From contig NZ_VJNO01000001.1 in the NCBI RefSeq assembly GCF_007096885.1, positions 186,001 through 250,000 of the forward strand: a DNA stretch of 64,000 nt, read 5' to 3'. This document shows positions 37,891 to 47,782 of this stretch, one piece after another; positions within the stretch are counted from its first letter, which is position 1, and each line of letters begins with the position of its first letter. The stretch is from Streptomyces sp. 130. GTDB lineage: Bacteria; Actinomycetota; Actinomycetes; Streptomycetales; Streptomycetaceae. The notes beneath the pieces were generated by a model, which did not search any database, was not told the origin of the DNA, and saw nothing but the letters and a program-made list of their open reading frames with translations. A program made the position numbers and the translations under genes.

Positions 37891-38514
37891 ATGGACCTCA
37901 ACACCGCGGAATCCACCGCCACCGCCCTGTCCGAGACCGGCCCCCTGAAGGTGGCCGTCATCCTCGCCAGCAACCGCGAGGGCCGGTTCGCCCCCGTCAT
38001 CGCCGACTGGTTCCTGGCCCACGCCGACGCCCATCCCGCGCTCACCACGGATGTGCTCGACGTCGCCGCCCTCGACCTGCCGACCGCCCTCTCCTACCGG
38101 CTGGAGCCCGGGGCCGGGAAGGTGCTGGCCGGGGTCGCGGACCGGCTGGCCGGGGCGGACGCGTTCGTCGTCGTCACCCCCGAGTACAACCACTCCTACC
38201 CGGCGCCCCTGAAGAACCTCATCGACTGGCACCGCGACGAGTGGCAGGCCAAGCCCGTCGCGTTCGTCTCCTACGGCGGGGTCTCCGGCGGACTGCGCGC
38301 GGTCGAGCACCTGCGCCAGGTCTTCGCCGAGCTGCACACCGTCTCGATCCGCGACACCGTCTCCTTCCACAACGCGGGCGCCCAGTTCGACGACGAGGGC
38401 AGGCACCGCGACCCGGCCGGGCCGGACGCCGCCGTGAAGACGCTGCTCGACCAGCTCGTCTGGTGGGGCCGCGCGCTGCGGGACGCGAAGCGGGCGCACC
38501 CGTACGGCGGCTGA
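37891..38514 (+). CDS. NADPH-dependent FMN reductase
   Basis: A 207-residue flavodoxin-like reductase. VAVILASNREGRFAPVIADW is the FMN phosphate loop, VTPEYNHSYPAPLKNLIDW the flavin-ring loop and VSYGGVSGGLRAVEHLR the third FMN contact. It probably uses NADPH to reduce FMN or quinones, a plausible part of a response to redox-cycling compounds given the SoxR-like promoter. No SoxR gene is in the window. Confidence 0.9.
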   Translation: MDLNTAESTATALSETGPLKVAVILASNREGRFAPVIADWFLAHADAHPALTTDVLDVAALDLPTALSYRLEPGAGKVLAGVADRLAGADAFVVVTPEYNHSYPAPLKNLIDWHRDEWQAKPVAFVSYGGVSGGLRAVEHLRQVFAELHTVSIRDTVSFHNAGAQFDDEGRHRDPAGPDAAVKTLLDQLVWWGRALRDAKRAHPYGG

Positions 38515-38581
38515 TGGCGCGGCGGGGGGCGGGACCCCACAATCGACGGGGGACCGCCCACCACCGCGAGGAGACGCCGAA

Positions 38582-38923
38582 GTGACGACGACGCCGGCAT
38601 GGCTGACCGTGCTGACCACGACGGACAGCGAGGAGAAGGCCAGGGACCTGGCGCGGGCCATGGTCGAGGCGCGGCTCGCCGCCTGCGTCCAGATCTCCGC
38701 GCCCGTCACCTCGGTCTACCGCTGGCAGAACGCCGTCGAGGCCACCGAGGAGTGGCAGCTGCTGATCAAGACGACGGCCGAGCGCTACGAGGAGCTGGAG
38801 GCCCACCTCCAGGAGGCGCACGACTACGAGACCCCGGAGATCATCGCCCTGCCGATCCTCCGGGGCAGCGCCCGCTATCTGGGCTGGGTCTCCGCCGAGA
38901 CGGCCCCGGTCACCTCGGTCTGA
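38582..38923 (+). CDS. cutA: Divalent cation tolerance protein CutA
   Basis: A 113-residue trimeric PII-like protein. RLAACVQISAPVTSVYRWQ contains the conserved Cys and YxW region, and HDYETPEIIALPI is the second signature. GTG 38582 has GAGGAG 8 bases upstream. Its role in metal tolerance is weakly established. It overlaps the convergent YdcF-type gene by 14 bases. Confidence 0.93.
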   Translation: MTTTPAWLTVLTTTDSEEKARDLARAMVEARLAACVQISAPVTSVYRWQNAVEATEEWQLLIKTTAERYEELEAHLQEAHDYETPEIIALPILRGSARYLGWVSAETAPVTSV

Positions 38924-39665
38924 GGGGCGGCCGGCGGGAGGCCGCCGCCAGCGCGTCGTCCACGCCCCGTTCCCGGGGGCCGAGGAAGTGCGGGTCCGGT
39001 TCGAAGAGGGCGTCGAGCGCCGCCTTGCCCGCCGCGAACACCTCCCGCGTGGCGCCGTAGCACCAGGTGGCGTCGTGCTTCGCGGCCACCCCGACCCCGT
39101 ACGCGTCGATCCCCGCCGCCCGGCACAGCGCGATGGCCCGGCGGATGTGGAAGCCCTGGCTCACCAGCACCGCCCGGTCGACGCCGAAGATCCGCTTCGC
39201 CCGCACGCAGGAGTCCCAGGTGTCGAAGCCCGCGAAGTCGCTGACGATCCGGTCGTCCGGCACGCCCTGCCCGACCAGGAACGCCCGCATCGCGTCCGGC
39301 TCGTCGTACTCCGCGCGGCTGTTGTCCCCGGTCACCAGGACGACCTTCACCCTGCCGTCCCGGTAGAGCGCGGCGGCCGTCCGCAGCCGGTCCGCGAGAT
39401 ACGGGGACGGCTTCCCGTCCCACAACCCCGCCCCGAACACCACCGCGACCTGCCGGGCGGGCACGTCCTCGACGGTCCTGACCCGGGCATCGGCCACCAC
39501 ATGCAGCCAGGTCGCCGGCGCGAGGGCGAGCACACACGCGGCCATCACCCCCCGCACGGCCCGCCGCCGCCCCCGACGGGTCCTCGGCAGCCGGGGCCGC
39601 AGCCGGCGGGCGGCCCCCAGCAGCCGGGCGCCCGGCACCCGTTCACTCCCCGGCGTCCGCCGCAT
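38910..39665 (-). CDS. YdcF/SanA (DUF218) family membrane protein
   Basis: A 251-residue protein: a very basic N-terminus, one membrane segment (GVMAACVLALAPATWLHVVA), then an extracytoplasmic DUF218 domain with VAVVFGAGLWDGKPSPYL, VLVTGDNSRAEYDEP and VSQGFHIRRAIALC. SanA relatives affect envelope permeability; the biochemical activity is unknown. ATG 39665 has GAGGG 5 bases upstream, which rejects the longer reading from 39989. Confidence 0.88.
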   Translation of the reverse strand: MRRTPGSERVPGARLLGAARRLRPRLPRTRRGRRRAVRGVMAACVLALAPATWLHVVADARVRTVEDVPARQVAVVFGAGLWDGKPSPYLADRLRTAAALYRDGRVKVVLVTGDNSRAEYDEPDAMRAFLVGQGVPDDRIVSDFAGFDTWDSCVRAKRIFGVDRAVLVSQGFHIRRAIALCRAAGIDAYGVGVAAKHDATWCYGATREVFAAGKAALDALFEPDPHFLGPRERGVDDALAAASRRPPLRPR

Positions 39666-39774
39666 CCGCACCCTCACGCGCCCCCACCCCACTCGTCCGC
39701 GCCCGTCTCCGGGGTCCTGCTCCAGGGGACGGTCCGAAGGCGGAAAGGGTTCACGGCCCGCCTGAACGCCCGCG

Positions 39775-39780
39775 TAGGAT
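39775..39780 (+). promoter_or_regulatory. -10-like box of the HAD gene (leaderless)
   Basis: TAGGAT ends 6 bases before the ATG at 39787. Confidence 0.55.
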
Positions 39781-39786
39781 CGGGCG

Positions 39787-40605
39787 ATGTCGCTTCCACG
39801 GTTGATCGCCTCCGATCTCGACGGCACCCTGCTGCGCGGCGACGGCTCCCTCTCGCCCCGGACCCTGCGCGCCCTGCGGACCGCCGAGGAGGCCGGGGCG
39901 GAGATCGTCATCGTGACCGCCCGGCCGCCCCGCTTCGTGGACCGGCTGGCCGAGGCCACCGGACTCGTGGGCGCGGCGGTGTGCAGCAACGGCGCCCTCG
40001 TCTACGACATGGCGAGCCGCAGCGTCGTCTCCTCGCAGCCGCTGCCCCTGACCGTGGCCCGGCAGGTCGCCACCGCGCTCGCCGCGGCCGTCCCCGGCGT
40101 CGGCTTCGCCCTGGAGACCGGCAACCAGGTCTTCTACGAACCGGCCTACCGGCTGCGCTTCGGCGAGGACGCGGACGCCGAACTCCCGGTCGCCTCCCTC
40201 GCCGACCTGTGGCTCACCGAGGCCCCGGTGACCAAGCTGCTCGCCTGGTCGGAACAGCTCGACGCGGACACCCTGCTCGCCGCCGCCCGCCAGGGGGCCG
40301 GCGACACCGTCCAGCTGACCCACTCCGGCGGGCGCGGCCTGCTGGAGATCAGCGCGCCCGGCGTCCACAAGGCCGGCGCGCTCGCGGCGCTCTGCGCGGA
40401 GCGGGGCATCGAGGCGGCGGACGTCATCGCGTTCGGCGACATGCCCAACGACCTCACCGTCCTCACCTGGGCCGGTACGGGCTACGCCATGGCCAACGCC
40501 CACCCGTCGGTGCTGGCCGCCGTCCCGACGCACGCCCGGACCAACGAGGAGGACGGGGTGGCCCAGGTCATCGAGCACCTGTTCGCGGTGCGGGGGAGGG
40601 GTTGA
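39787..40605 (+). CDS. HAD-superfamily phosphatase, Cof type
   Basis: A 272-residue HAD hydrolase with a C2B cap. Motif I is IASDLDGTLL near residue 10, motif II is VTARPP, the motif III Lys is in HKAGAL and motif IV is FGDMPNDLTVL. Cof-type enzymes dephosphorylate sugar phosphates or nucleotides such as FMN; the substrate is not readable. The segment encoding its last residues (AQVIEHLFAVRGRG and stop) recurs twice downstream. Confidence 0.93.
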   Translation: MSLPRLIASDLDGTLLRGDGSLSPRTLRALRTAEEAGAEIVIVTARPPRFVDRLAEATGLVGAAVCSNGALVYDMASRSVVSSQPLPLTVARQVATALAAAVPGVGFALETGNQVFYEPAYRLRFGEDADAELPVASLADLWLTEAPVTKLLAWSEQLDADTLLAAARQGAGDTVQLTHSGGRGLLEISAPGVHKAGALAALCAERGIEAADVIAFGDMPNDLTVLTWAGTGYAMANAHPSVLAAVPTHARTNEEDGVAQVIEHLFAVRGRG

Positions 40606-40940
40606 GGGAGCGCCGGACTTCTCGGCCGCCGTCGTGCTTCCCTCGTGAGGTGTCGGGAAGCCCCTGTGGCTGTCGTGCGACGCCCAGGTCGTCGAGCGTC
40701 TGCTGGCGGTGCGGGGGAGGGGTTGAGGGCGCGCCGGGCTTTTCGGCCGCTGTCGTGTTGCCCTCGTGAGGTGCCGGGAAACCCGTGTGGCTGTCGTGCG
40801 ACGGGGAGGGCGTGGCGGTCCAGGTCGTCGAGCGTCTGTTCGCGGTGCGGGGGAGGGGCTGAGGGGACGCCGGGCTTTTCGGCCGCCGTCGTGCTTTCCC
40901 CGTGAGGCGCCGGAAAACGCCCGTGACCGCCGTGCAACGC
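40561..40940 (+). repeat. Three tandem diverged units repeating the HAD gene 3' end
   Basis: Units begin at 40561, 40682 and 40818 (periods 121 and 136 bases). Unit 1 is the last 15 HAD codons plus about 75 bases of flank. Units 2 and 3 could still encode VVERLLAVRGRG-stop and [16 protein letters not shown], but have no gene in front. Each unit also has a hairpin around TCGTGAGG: GCTTCCC/GGGAAGC in unit 1, GTTGCCC/GGGAAAC in unit 2, TTTCC/GGAAA in unit 3. The 366 bases between the HAD stop and the next gene hold nothing else. Confidence 0.88.
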
Positions 40941-40959
40941 CCCGGCAACGTCCGTCCGC

Positions 40960-40965
40960 GACCAT
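40960..40965 (+). promoter_or_regulatory. -10-like box of the chelatase gene (leaderless)
   Basis: GACCAT ends 6 bases before the ATG at 40972; no ribosome site is seen. Confidence 0.45.
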
Positions 40966-40971
40966 CACCCC

Positions 40972-41772
40972 ATGCACCGCATCCGGCACCTTCCCCCGCC
41001 CGGCCCCGCGAACCCCCCGGCGTCCGCCGCCCCCGCACTGGTCGCCGTCGCCCACGGCAGCCGGGACCCCCGCACACCGCGCACCGTGGCCGCGCTCCTG
41101 GACCGGGTCCGCGAACTGCGCCCCGGGCTCGACGTCCGCCTCGGCCACATAGAGCTCAACGCGCCGCTCCTGCCGGACGCCCTGCACGCCCTCGGCGCCG
41201 GCGAGGCCGTCCTCGTACCGCTGCTGCTCGGGCGCGGGCATCACGTCAAGCACGACATCCCCGCGTCCGTCGCGGGCGCCCCCGCCCTGCGGGCCCGGGT
41301 CGCCGCGCCGCTCGGGCCGCACCCGCTGCTGGTGGAGGCGCTGCACGACCGGCTCACCGAGGCGGGCTGGCAGGCCGGGGACCGCGACGGCGCCGTCGTC
41401 CTCGCCGCCGCCGGGTCGCGCGACCCCGAATCGGCCGCCGACACCCGGCATACCGCGCGGCTCCTCGGGGAACGGCTCGGCGGCGTGCCCGTCGTACCCG
41501 CCTACGCCTCCGCCGCCTCGCCCACCGTGCCCGCCACCGTGCGGGCGCTCGCCGCCCGGGGCCACCGCCGGATCGCCGTCGCCTCGTACTTCACCGCCCC
41601 GGGCCGCTTCGCCTCGGCCGCCGCCGCCCACGCGCCGTGGATCGCCGCCGCCCCGCTCGGGGCCCACCCCGCGCTGGCCCGGCTGCTCCTGCGCCGCTAC
41701 GACCAGGCGCGCGCGGCCGGAGCGGCCACGTACGACATACCCATGAACACACGTTTCCCCGCCTCCGCCTGA
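40972..41772 (+). CDS. Sirohydrochlorin chelatase (CbiX/SirB type)
   Basis: A 266-residue two-domain chelatase inserting iron (or cobalt) into sirohydrochlorin. The first half has [12 protein letters not shown] and [15 protein letters not shown], with the metal-binding His residues; the second has [11 protein letters not shown] and [11 protein letters not shown]. Siroheme is the cofactor of NirB encoded 7 kb upstream. The N-terminal Pro-rich 20 residues are probably flexible. Confidence 0.9.
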   Translation: MHRIRHLPPPGPANPPASAAPALVAVAHGSRDPRTPRTVAALLDRVRELRPGLDVRLGHIELNAPLLPDALHALGAGEAVLVPLLLGRGHHVKHDIPASVAGAPALRARVAAPLGPHPLLVEALHDRLTEAGWQAGDRDGAVVLAAAGSRDPESAADTRHTARLLGERLGGVPVVPAYASAASPTVPATVRALAARGHRRIAVASYFTAPGRFASAAAAHAPWIAAAPLGAHPALARLLLRRYDQARAAGAATYDIPMNTRFPASA

Positions 41773-41795
41773 CCCGTCCCGCCGGTGCGGCGGAT

Positions 41796-41801
41796 TACTG
41801 T
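41796..41801 (+). promoter_or_regulatory. -10-like box of dgt (leaderless)
   Basis: TACTGT ends 6 bases before the ATG at 41808. Confidence 0.55.
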
Positions 41802-41807
41802 CGGACC

Positions 41808-43163
41808 ATGAACGGCACGGACGGCACCCAGCTGAACGGCACGGACGGCACGGACGGCACCCGGCATCCCGGTACGGCGCCCTACGGCCCCGCCGACGCC
41901 GAGCGCTGGGACCCCGAGCCGGACAAACGCCCCGGCCGCACCGCCTTCCAGCGCGACCGCGCCCGCGTGCTGCACTCCGCCGCGCTGCGCAGGCTCGCCG
42001 GGAAGACCCAGGTCGTCACGCCCGGCACCCGCGGCCCCGCCTGGGACGCCAGCCCGCGCACCCGGCTCACCCACTCCCTGGAGTGCGCCCAGGTCGGCCG
42101 CGAGCTCGGCGCCGCCCTCGGCTGCGACCCCGACCTGGTGGAGGCCGCCTGCCTCTCCCACGACATGGGACACCCGCCTTTCGGCCACAACGGCGAACAG
42201 GCGCTCAACGACTTCGCCTCCGACTGCGGCGGCTTCGAGGGCAACGCCCAGTCGCTGCGGCTGCTCACCCGCCTCGAACCCAAGCGCTTCGTCCCCGACA
42301 CCCGCACCGGCGACCTGGTCAGCGTCGGCCTCAACCTCACCCGCGCCGCCCTCGACGCCGCCACCAAGTACCCCTGGCCCCGGGGCGCCCACCCCACCGA
42401 CCCCGGCTCGCCCAAATTCGGCGTCTACGAGGACGACCTGCCCGTCTTCCACTGGTTCCGCGAGGGCGCGCCCCGCGACCGCAAGTGCTTCGAGGCCCAG
42501 GTCATGGACTGGTCCGACGACGTGGCGTACTCCGTGCACGACTTCGAGGACGGGCTGCACGCGGGTCACATCGACCCCAACTGCCTGGAGGCCGAGCCGG
42601 AGCGCCGCGACATCTGGGCCGTCGCCGTCGGCCGCTACGTCCCCGCCGACACCGACCCGCAGGAGCTGGCCGACGCGCTCGACCGGCTCATCGCCCAGGA
42701 GTGGTGGCCGCACGGCTACGACGGGTCCGCCGTCGCCCAGGCCCGGCTTAAGGACGCCACCAGCCAGCTGATCGGCCGTTTCTGCCTCGCCGCCGAGACC
42801 GCCACCCGCCGGCGCCACGGCACCGGACGCCTCACCCGTTACGCCGCCGAGCTCGTCGTCCCGCGCGCCACCCGCAACGAGTGCGCGGTGCTCAAGGCCA
42901 TCGCCGACCGTTACGTGATGCAGCGCGCCGAGCAGGAGGAGATCCGCGCCGACCAGCGCGTCGTCATCGCCGAGCTGGCCGCCGCGCTCACCGCCCGCGC
43001 CCCCGAAGGGCTCGAACCGCAGCTGCGCGCGCTCTACGGGGCGGCGCCCGACGACCGCGCCCGCAAGCGGGTCCTCGTCGACCAGATCGCCGCCCTCACC
43101 GACGCCTCCGCCCGCGCCCTGCACGCCCACCTCACCCGGGAGGGCGTCCGCCACCGGGAGTGA
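41808..43163 (+). CDS. dgt: Deoxyguanosinetriphosphate triphosphohydrolase-like protein
   Basis: A 451-residue HD-domain dNTPase. [16 protein letters not shown] carries the first His, [16 protein letters not shown] the HD pair, and [18 protein letters not shown] the last Asp. It hydrolyses dNTPs to deoxynucleosides and triphosphate. The N-terminus has a small Asn/Asp-Gly-Thr repeat (GTDGT) from a 9-base DNA repeat. It precedes dnaG, a common actinobacterial neighbour. Confidence 0.94.
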   Translation: MNGTDGTQLNGTDGTDGTRHPGTAPYGPADAERWDPEPDKRPGRTAFQRDRARVLHSAALRRLAGKTQVVTPGTRGPAWDASPRTRLTHSLECAQVGRELGAALGCDPDLVEAACLSHDMGHPPFGHNGEQALNDFASDCGGFEGNAQSLRLLTRLEPKRFVPDTRTGDLVSVGLNLTRAALDAATKYPWPRGAHPTDPGSPKFGVYEDDLPVFHWFREGAPRDRKCFEAQVMDWSDDVAYSVHDFEDGLHAGHIDPNCLEAEPERRDIWAVAVGRYVPADTDPQELADALDRLIAQEWWPHGYDGSAVAQARLKDATSQLIGRFCLAAETATRRRHGTGRLTRYAAELVVPRATRNECAVLKAIADRYVMQRAEQEEIRADQRVVIAELAAALTARAPEGLEPQLRALYGAAPDDRARKRVLVDQIAALTDASARALHAHLTREGVRHRE

Positions 43164-43252
43164 CCTGATCGGGCCGCACCCCCTTCCCCCACTACGCTGC
43201 GTGCGGGACGCTCGCAGTTGGCGCCGCGCAGCAAGCACCGAGGAGGCATCAC

Positions 43253-44512
43253 GTGGTCGACGCACATCGGACGTTCGTCATCGTCGGCGGAGGGCTGGCC
43301 GGGGCGAAGGCAGCCCAGACGCTCCGGTCGGAGGGGTTCAGCGGCCGGGTCATCCTGATCGGCGACGAGCGCGACCATCCCTACGAACGTCCGCCGCTGT
43401 CCAAGGGCTACCTGACCGGGAAGGACGACCGCGACAGCGTCTTCGTCCACCGGACCGCCTGGTACGCGGGCGCCGAGATCGAGCTCCACCTCGGCCAGTC
43501 CGTCACCGCCCTGAACCGCGAGGCGCGCACCGTGGAGACGGGCGACGGCACCGTCATCCACTACGACAAGCTGCTCCTCGCCACCGGCGCCGAACCCCGC
43601 CGCCTCGACGTCCCCGGCACCGACCTGGCCGGCGTCCACCATCTGCGCCGCCTCGCCCACGCCGACCGGCTGCGCAACGTGCTGGCCGCCCTCGGCCGCG
43701 ACAACGGCCACCTGGTCATCGCCGGGGCCGGCTGGATCGGCCTGGAGGTCGCGGCGGCCGCCCGCGGCTACGGCGCCGAGGTCACCGTGGTCGAACCGGA
43801 GGCGACCCCGCTGCTCCGGGTCGTCGGACCGGAGGTCGGCCAGATCTTCACCGAGCTCCACAGCGACCACGGCGTCCGCTTCCACTTCGGCGGCCGGCTC
43901 ACCGAGATCGTCGGCCAGGACGGCATGGTCCTCGCCGTGCGCACCGACGACGGCGAGGAGCACCCCGCCCACGACGTCCTCGCCGCGATCGGCGCCGCCC
44001 CGCGCACCGCGCTCGCGGAGGCGGCCGGCCTGGAGATCGCCCCGCGCGAGGAGGGCGGCGGCATCGCCGTCGACGCCTCGCTGCGCACCAGCGACCCGCA
44101 CATCTACGCCGCCGGCGACGTGGCGAGCGCCGCCCATCCGCTGCTCGGGACCCGGCTGCGGGTCGAACACTGGGCCAACGCGCTGAACGGCGGCCCGGCC
44201 GCGGCCCGCGCCATGCTCGGCCAGGACGTCGCCTACGACCGGGTGCCCTACTTCTTCTCCGACCAGTACGACCTGGGTCTGGAGTACTCCGGCTGGGCCC
44301 CGCCCGGCGCCTACGACCAGGTGGTCATCCGGGGCGACGCGGGCAAGCGCCGGTTCATCGCGTTCTGGCTGAAGGACCGCACCGTGCTCGCCGGGATGAA
44401 CGTCAACGTGTGGGACGTCACGGAACACGTCCAGAAGCTGATCAGGGCCGGCCGGCCGGTCGACCCGGACGCCCTGGCCGACCCCTCGGTCCCCCTGGAA
44501 AGCCTGGTCTGA
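43253..44512 (+). CDS. FAD-dependent oxidoreductase (ferredoxin reductase type)
   Basis: A 419-residue pyridine nucleotide-disulphide-type reductase without a redox Cys pair. FVIVGGGLAGAKAAQTLR is the FAD Rossmann motif, VIAGAGWIGLEVAAAARG the NAD(P)H motif and IYAAGDVAS the second FAD contact; a C-terminal Reductase_C domain has VNVWDVTEHVQ. Such enzymes feed electrons to ferredoxins, often for P450s; no ferredoxin is adjacent. GTG 43253 has GAGGAGG 6 bases upstream. Confidence 0.92.
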   Translation: MVDAHRTFVIVGGGLAGAKAAQTLRSEGFSGRVILIGDERDHPYERPPLSKGYLTGKDDRDSVFVHRTAWYAGAEIELHLGQSVTALNREARTVETGDGTVIHYDKLLLATGAEPRRLDVPGTDLAGVHHLRRLAHADRLRNVLAALGRDNGHLVIAGAGWIGLEVAAAARGYGAEVTVVEPEATPLLRVVGPEVGQIFTELHSDHGVRFHFGGRLTEIVGQDGMVLAVRTDDGEEHPAHDVLAAIGAAPRTALAEAAGLEIAPREEGGGIAVDASLRTSDPHIYAAGDVASAAHPLLGTRLRVEHWANALNGGPAAARAMLGQDVAYDRVPYFFSDQYDLGLEYSGWAPPGAYDQVVIRGDAGKRRFIAFWLKDRTVLAGMNVNVWDVTEHVQKLIRAGRPVDPDALADPSVPLESLV

Positions 44513-44606
44513 GCGGCCCCGGGCCGGTGCGCGGGCTCCTGCTCCCCGCCTCCGCGCCGGCCCGTGGCCGACCCCCGCCCGCGCCGTCGCCGTCCGAGCC
44601 CACCCG

Positions 44607-44612
44607 TAGACT
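44607..44612 (+). promoter_or_regulatory. -10-like box of dnaG (leaderless)
   Basis: TAGACT ends 7 bases before the GTG at 44620. Confidence 0.55.
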
Positions 44613-44619
44613 TCAGTGC

Positions 44620-46527
44620 GTGGCAGGCAGGATCAATGACGACGATGTGAAGGCGGTACGGGACGCGGTCCCGATCGACGCCGTCGTGTCCGAGTACCTC
44701 CAGCTGCGCAACGCGGGCGGGGGCAACCTCAAGGGCCTGTGCCCCTTCCACGACGAGAAGTCCCCCTCCTTCCAGGTCAGTCCGAGCAAGGGCCTCTTCC
44801 ACTGCTTCGGCTGCCAGGAGGGCGGCGACACGATCGCCTTCGTGCAGAAGATCGACCACCTGACCTTCGCGGAGGTGGTCGAGCGGCTCGCCGCCAAGGC
44901 GGGCATCACCCTGCGCTACGAGGAGGGCGGCTACAACCCCTCCCACCAGCGCGGCGAGCGGATCAGACTGGTCGAGGCGCACAAGGCGGCCGCCCAGTTC
45001 TACGTGGACCAGCTGAACGGCCCCGAGGCCGAGATCGGCCGCGCGTTCCTCGCCGAGCGGGGCTTCGACCAGGCCGCCGCCGCGCACTTCGGGGTCGGCT
45101 ACAGCCCGGCCGGCTGGGACCACCTCACCCGCTTCCTGCGCGGCAAGGGCTTCAGCGACAAGGAGCTGATCACCTCCGGCCTCTCCCAGGACGGCAGGCG
45201 CGGCCCCATCGACCGCTTCCGGGGCCGCCTGATGTGGCCCATCCGCGACACCGCCGGGGACGTCGTCGGCTTCGGCGCCCGCAAGCTCCGCGACGACGAC
45301 AACGGCCCGAAGTACCTCAACACCCCCGAGACCCCGATCTACAAGAAGTCCCAGGTGCTCTACGGCATCGACCTGGCCAAGAAGGACATCGCCAAGTCCA
45401 GCCGGGCCGTCGTCGTCGAGGGCTACACCGACGTGATGGCCTGCCACCTCGCCGGGGTCACCACCGCCATCGCCACCTGCGGCACCGCCTTCGGCGGCGA
45501 CCACATCAAGATCCTGCGCCGCCTCCTCATGGACAACGGCAGCGCCCGGGTGATCTTCACCTTCGACGGCGACGCGGCCGGCCAGAAGGCCGCCCTGCGC
45601 GCCTTCGAGGACGACCAGAAGTTCGCCGCCGAGACCTACATCGCCATCGCCCCGGACAACATGGACCCGTGCGACCTGCGCCTGGTCAAGGGCGACGACG
45701 CCGTCCGCGACCTGGTCGAACCGCGCACCCCGCTCTTCGAGTTCGCGCTGCGCCAGATCGTCGGGCGGTACGACCTGGAGACCCCGGCCGGCCGCGCCGC
45801 CGCGCTGGACGAGGCCGCCCCCGTCGTCGCCAAGATCAAGACGGGCAGCGTCCAGCGCGAGGTCGCCGTCCAGCTGGCCGGCTTCATCGGCATCCTGGAC
45901 CAGGAGTACGTCGTCCACCGGATCAACCAGCTCGCCCAGTGGGCCCGGGGCCGGGGCGGCGACCGGCGCGGACCCGCCCCCGCCGCCCGCGGGGGCGCCC
46001 GCCACCAGCCGGTCCAGGCCCCGCCCGCCCCCTCGGGCCCCGCGCTCAACCTCCGCAGCCCCGCCCACCGCACCGAGCGCGAACTCCTCAAGCTCGCCCT
46101 CCAGCGCCCCGAGCTGGTCGCGCCCGCCTTCGACGCCTACGGGGCCGACGAGTTCACCGCACCGCCCTACGCCGCCGTGCGCCAGTGCATCGAGGAGGCG
46201 GGCGGTGCCGAACAGGGACTCGCCGACAGCCGCGAATACCTCGTCCGGGTCCTCGACGCCACCCCCAGCGAATCCGTCCGCAAGCTGATCACCGAGCTCG
46301 CGGTCGAGGTCTTCCACGGCAAGACCATCGACGAGGCCTACGCCGGGGAGCACCTGGTCAAGGTCCGCCTGCGCGCCGTCGACCGCCGGATCAACGACGT
46401 CCAGAGCAGCCTGGCCCGCCTCGGCAGCAATGTGGCCCCCGACCACCTCGCCGCCGCGCAGAACGAGGTCTGGGTCCTCCAGCAGTACGCCCAGACCCTG
46501 CGCAACCACGGCGCCGCCGCCCTCTGA
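44620..46527 (+). CDS. dnaG: DNA primase
   Basis: A 635-residue replicative primase that makes RNA primers for DNA polymerase. The CHC2 zinc finger uses C41, H44, C62 and C65. The Toprim core contains VVEGYTDVMACHLAG and FTFDGDAAGQKAALRA, and the C-terminal helicase-interaction domain follows an Arg/Pro-rich linker near residue 450. The GTG at 44620 gives the family N-terminus AGRINDDDVKAVRDAV and matches the leaderless -10 box; the frame is open upstream but there it is antisense or out of frame to other genes. Confidence 0.97.
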   Translation: MAGRINDDDVKAVRDAVPIDAVVSEYLQLRNAGGGNLKGLCPFHDEKSPSFQVSPSKGLFHCFGCQEGGDTIAFVQKIDHLTFAEVVERLAAKAGITLRYEEGGYNPSHQRGERIRLVEAHKAAAQFYVDQLNGPEAEIGRAFLAERGFDQAAAAHFGVGYSPAGWDHLTRFLRGKGFSDKELITSGLSQDGRRGPIDRFRGRLMWPIRDTAGDVVGFGARKLRDDDNGPKYLNTPETPIYKKSQVLYGIDLAKKDIAKSSRAVVVEGYTDVMACHLAGVTTAIATCGTAFGGDHIKILRRLLMDNGSARVIFTFDGDAAGQKAALRAFEDDQKFAAETYIAIAPDNMDPCDLRLVKGDDAVRDLVEPRTPLFEFALRQIVGRYDLETPAGRAAALDEAAPVVAKIKTGSVQREVAVQLAGFIGILDQEYVVHRINQLAQWARGRGGDRRGPAPAARGGARHQPVQAPPAPSGPALNLRSPAHRTERELLKLALQRPELVAPAFDAYGADEFTAPPYAAVRQCIEEAGGAEQGLADSREYLVRVLDATPSESVRKLITELAVEVFHGKTIDEAYAGEHLVKVRLRAVDRRINDVQSSLARLGSNVAPDHLAAAQNEVWVLQQYAQTLRNHGAAAL

Positions 46528-46693
46528 CCCGGGGCCCGCGACCCAGGGCCTGTAACGGAGCGGACTCAGAAAGTCACCGCACGCCCCTCGTGGCGGCTGT
46601 GTGCCGTACCCCACACTGGATGGCGGTGCCCTGAGTCATCGGAGCGCGGCCCCACCCCCGCGGTCCGGCAGCGATCACCTGGAGGTCGCCCCC

Positions 46694-47737
46694 GTGCAGA
46701 CCCGGACCGTCACCGACGCCGAGCGCGCCCCCGCCGTCCCCGTACAGGCCATGGCGGCGCACCACCCCGAAGGGGTCATCGAGGAAGCGGCCGAGCCTCC
46801 GGAGCCGCAGGGGAGACCGGAGGCCGGGCCCACCTCGGACCTGTTCCGCCAATACCTGCGGGAGATCGGGCGCATCCCGCTGCTCACCGCCGCCGACGAG
46901 GTGGAGCTCGCCCGGCGCATCGAGGCCGGCCTGTTCGCCGAGGAACGCCTCGCCCGCACCCCGGACCCCGACACCCGCCTCGCCGTCGACCTGGACCGGC
47001 TCGTCGTCATGGGCCGCACGGCCAAGCGCCGCCTCATCGAGGCCAACCTGCGCCTGGTCGTCTCCGTCGCCAAGCGCTACGTGGGCCGCGGCCTGACCAT
47101 GCTCGACCTCGTGCAGGAGGGGAACCTCGGGCTGATCCGCGCCGTCGAGAAGTTCGACTACGCGCGCGGCTACAAGTTCTCGACGTACGCGACCTGGTGG
47201 ATACGGCAGGCCATGTCCCGCGCCCTCGCGGACCAGGCGCGCACCATAAGGGTCCCGGTCCACGTCGTGGAGCTGATCAACCGCGTCGTCCGGGTCCAGC
47301 GCCGGATGCTCCAGGAACGCGGCTACGAGCCCACGCCCGAGGAGGTCGCCGCCCACCTCGACCTGACGCCGGAACGGGTCGGCGAGATCCTGCGCCTCGC
47401 CCAGGAACCCATCTCGCTGCACGCCCCCGTCGGCGAGGAGGAGGACGTCTCGCTCGGCGACCTCATCGAGGACGGCGACGCCGCGTCCCCCGTGGAGTCC
47501 GCGGCCTTCCTGCTGCTGCGCCAGCACCTGGAGGCGGTGCTCTCCACCCTGGGCGAGCGCGAACGCGAGGTGGTCCAGCTGCGCTACGGGCTGGTCGACG
47601 GACGGCCCCGCACCCTGGAGGAGATCGGCCGCCTCTTCGGCGTGACGCGCGAACGCATCCGCCAGATCGAGTCCAGGACCCTCAACAGACTCCGCGACCA
47701 CGCCTCCGCCGACCAGCTCCGCGGCTACCTCGACTGA
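46694..47737 (+). CDS. hrdA: RNA polymerase sigma factor, HrdA-like
   Basis: A 347-residue sigma-70 family member. Region 1.2 is [16 protein letters not shown], region 2 includes [18 protein letters not shown], region 3 is [21 protein letters not shown] and region 4 is [19 protein letters not shown]. It lacks the long acidic N-terminus of HrdB and belongs to the non-essential Hrd group; the position after dnaG matches HrdA. GTG 46694 has GGAGG 8 bases upstream, rejecting the earlier ATG 46601. Confidence 0.92.
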   Translation: MQTRTVTDAERAPAVPVQAMAAHHPEGVIEEAAEPPEPQGRPEAGPTSDLFRQYLREIGRIPLLTAADEVELARRIEAGLFAEERLARTPDPDTRLAVDLDRLVVMGRTAKRRLIEANLRLVVSVAKRYVGRGLTMLDLVQEGNLGLIRAVEKFDYARGYKFSTYATWWIRQAMSRALADQARTIRVPVHVVELINRVVRVQRRMLQERGYEPTPEEVAAHLDLTPERVGEILRLAQEPISLHAPVGEEEDVSLGDLIEDGDAASPVESAAFLLLRQHLEAVLSTLGEREREVVQLRYGLVDGRPRTLEEIGRLFGVTRERIRQIESRTLNRLRDHASADQLRGYLD

Positions 47738-47782
47738 CGCGCGGGGCGCGCACCCGGGGCAGCCGCGGAGCAGCCGTACGGC

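Noticed and set aside
39751..41667. 638-codon minus-strand frame across the HAD repeats
   Set aside because: It is antisense to the HAD gene, the repeat units and the chelatase; the apparent repeated peptide comes from the DNA repeat.
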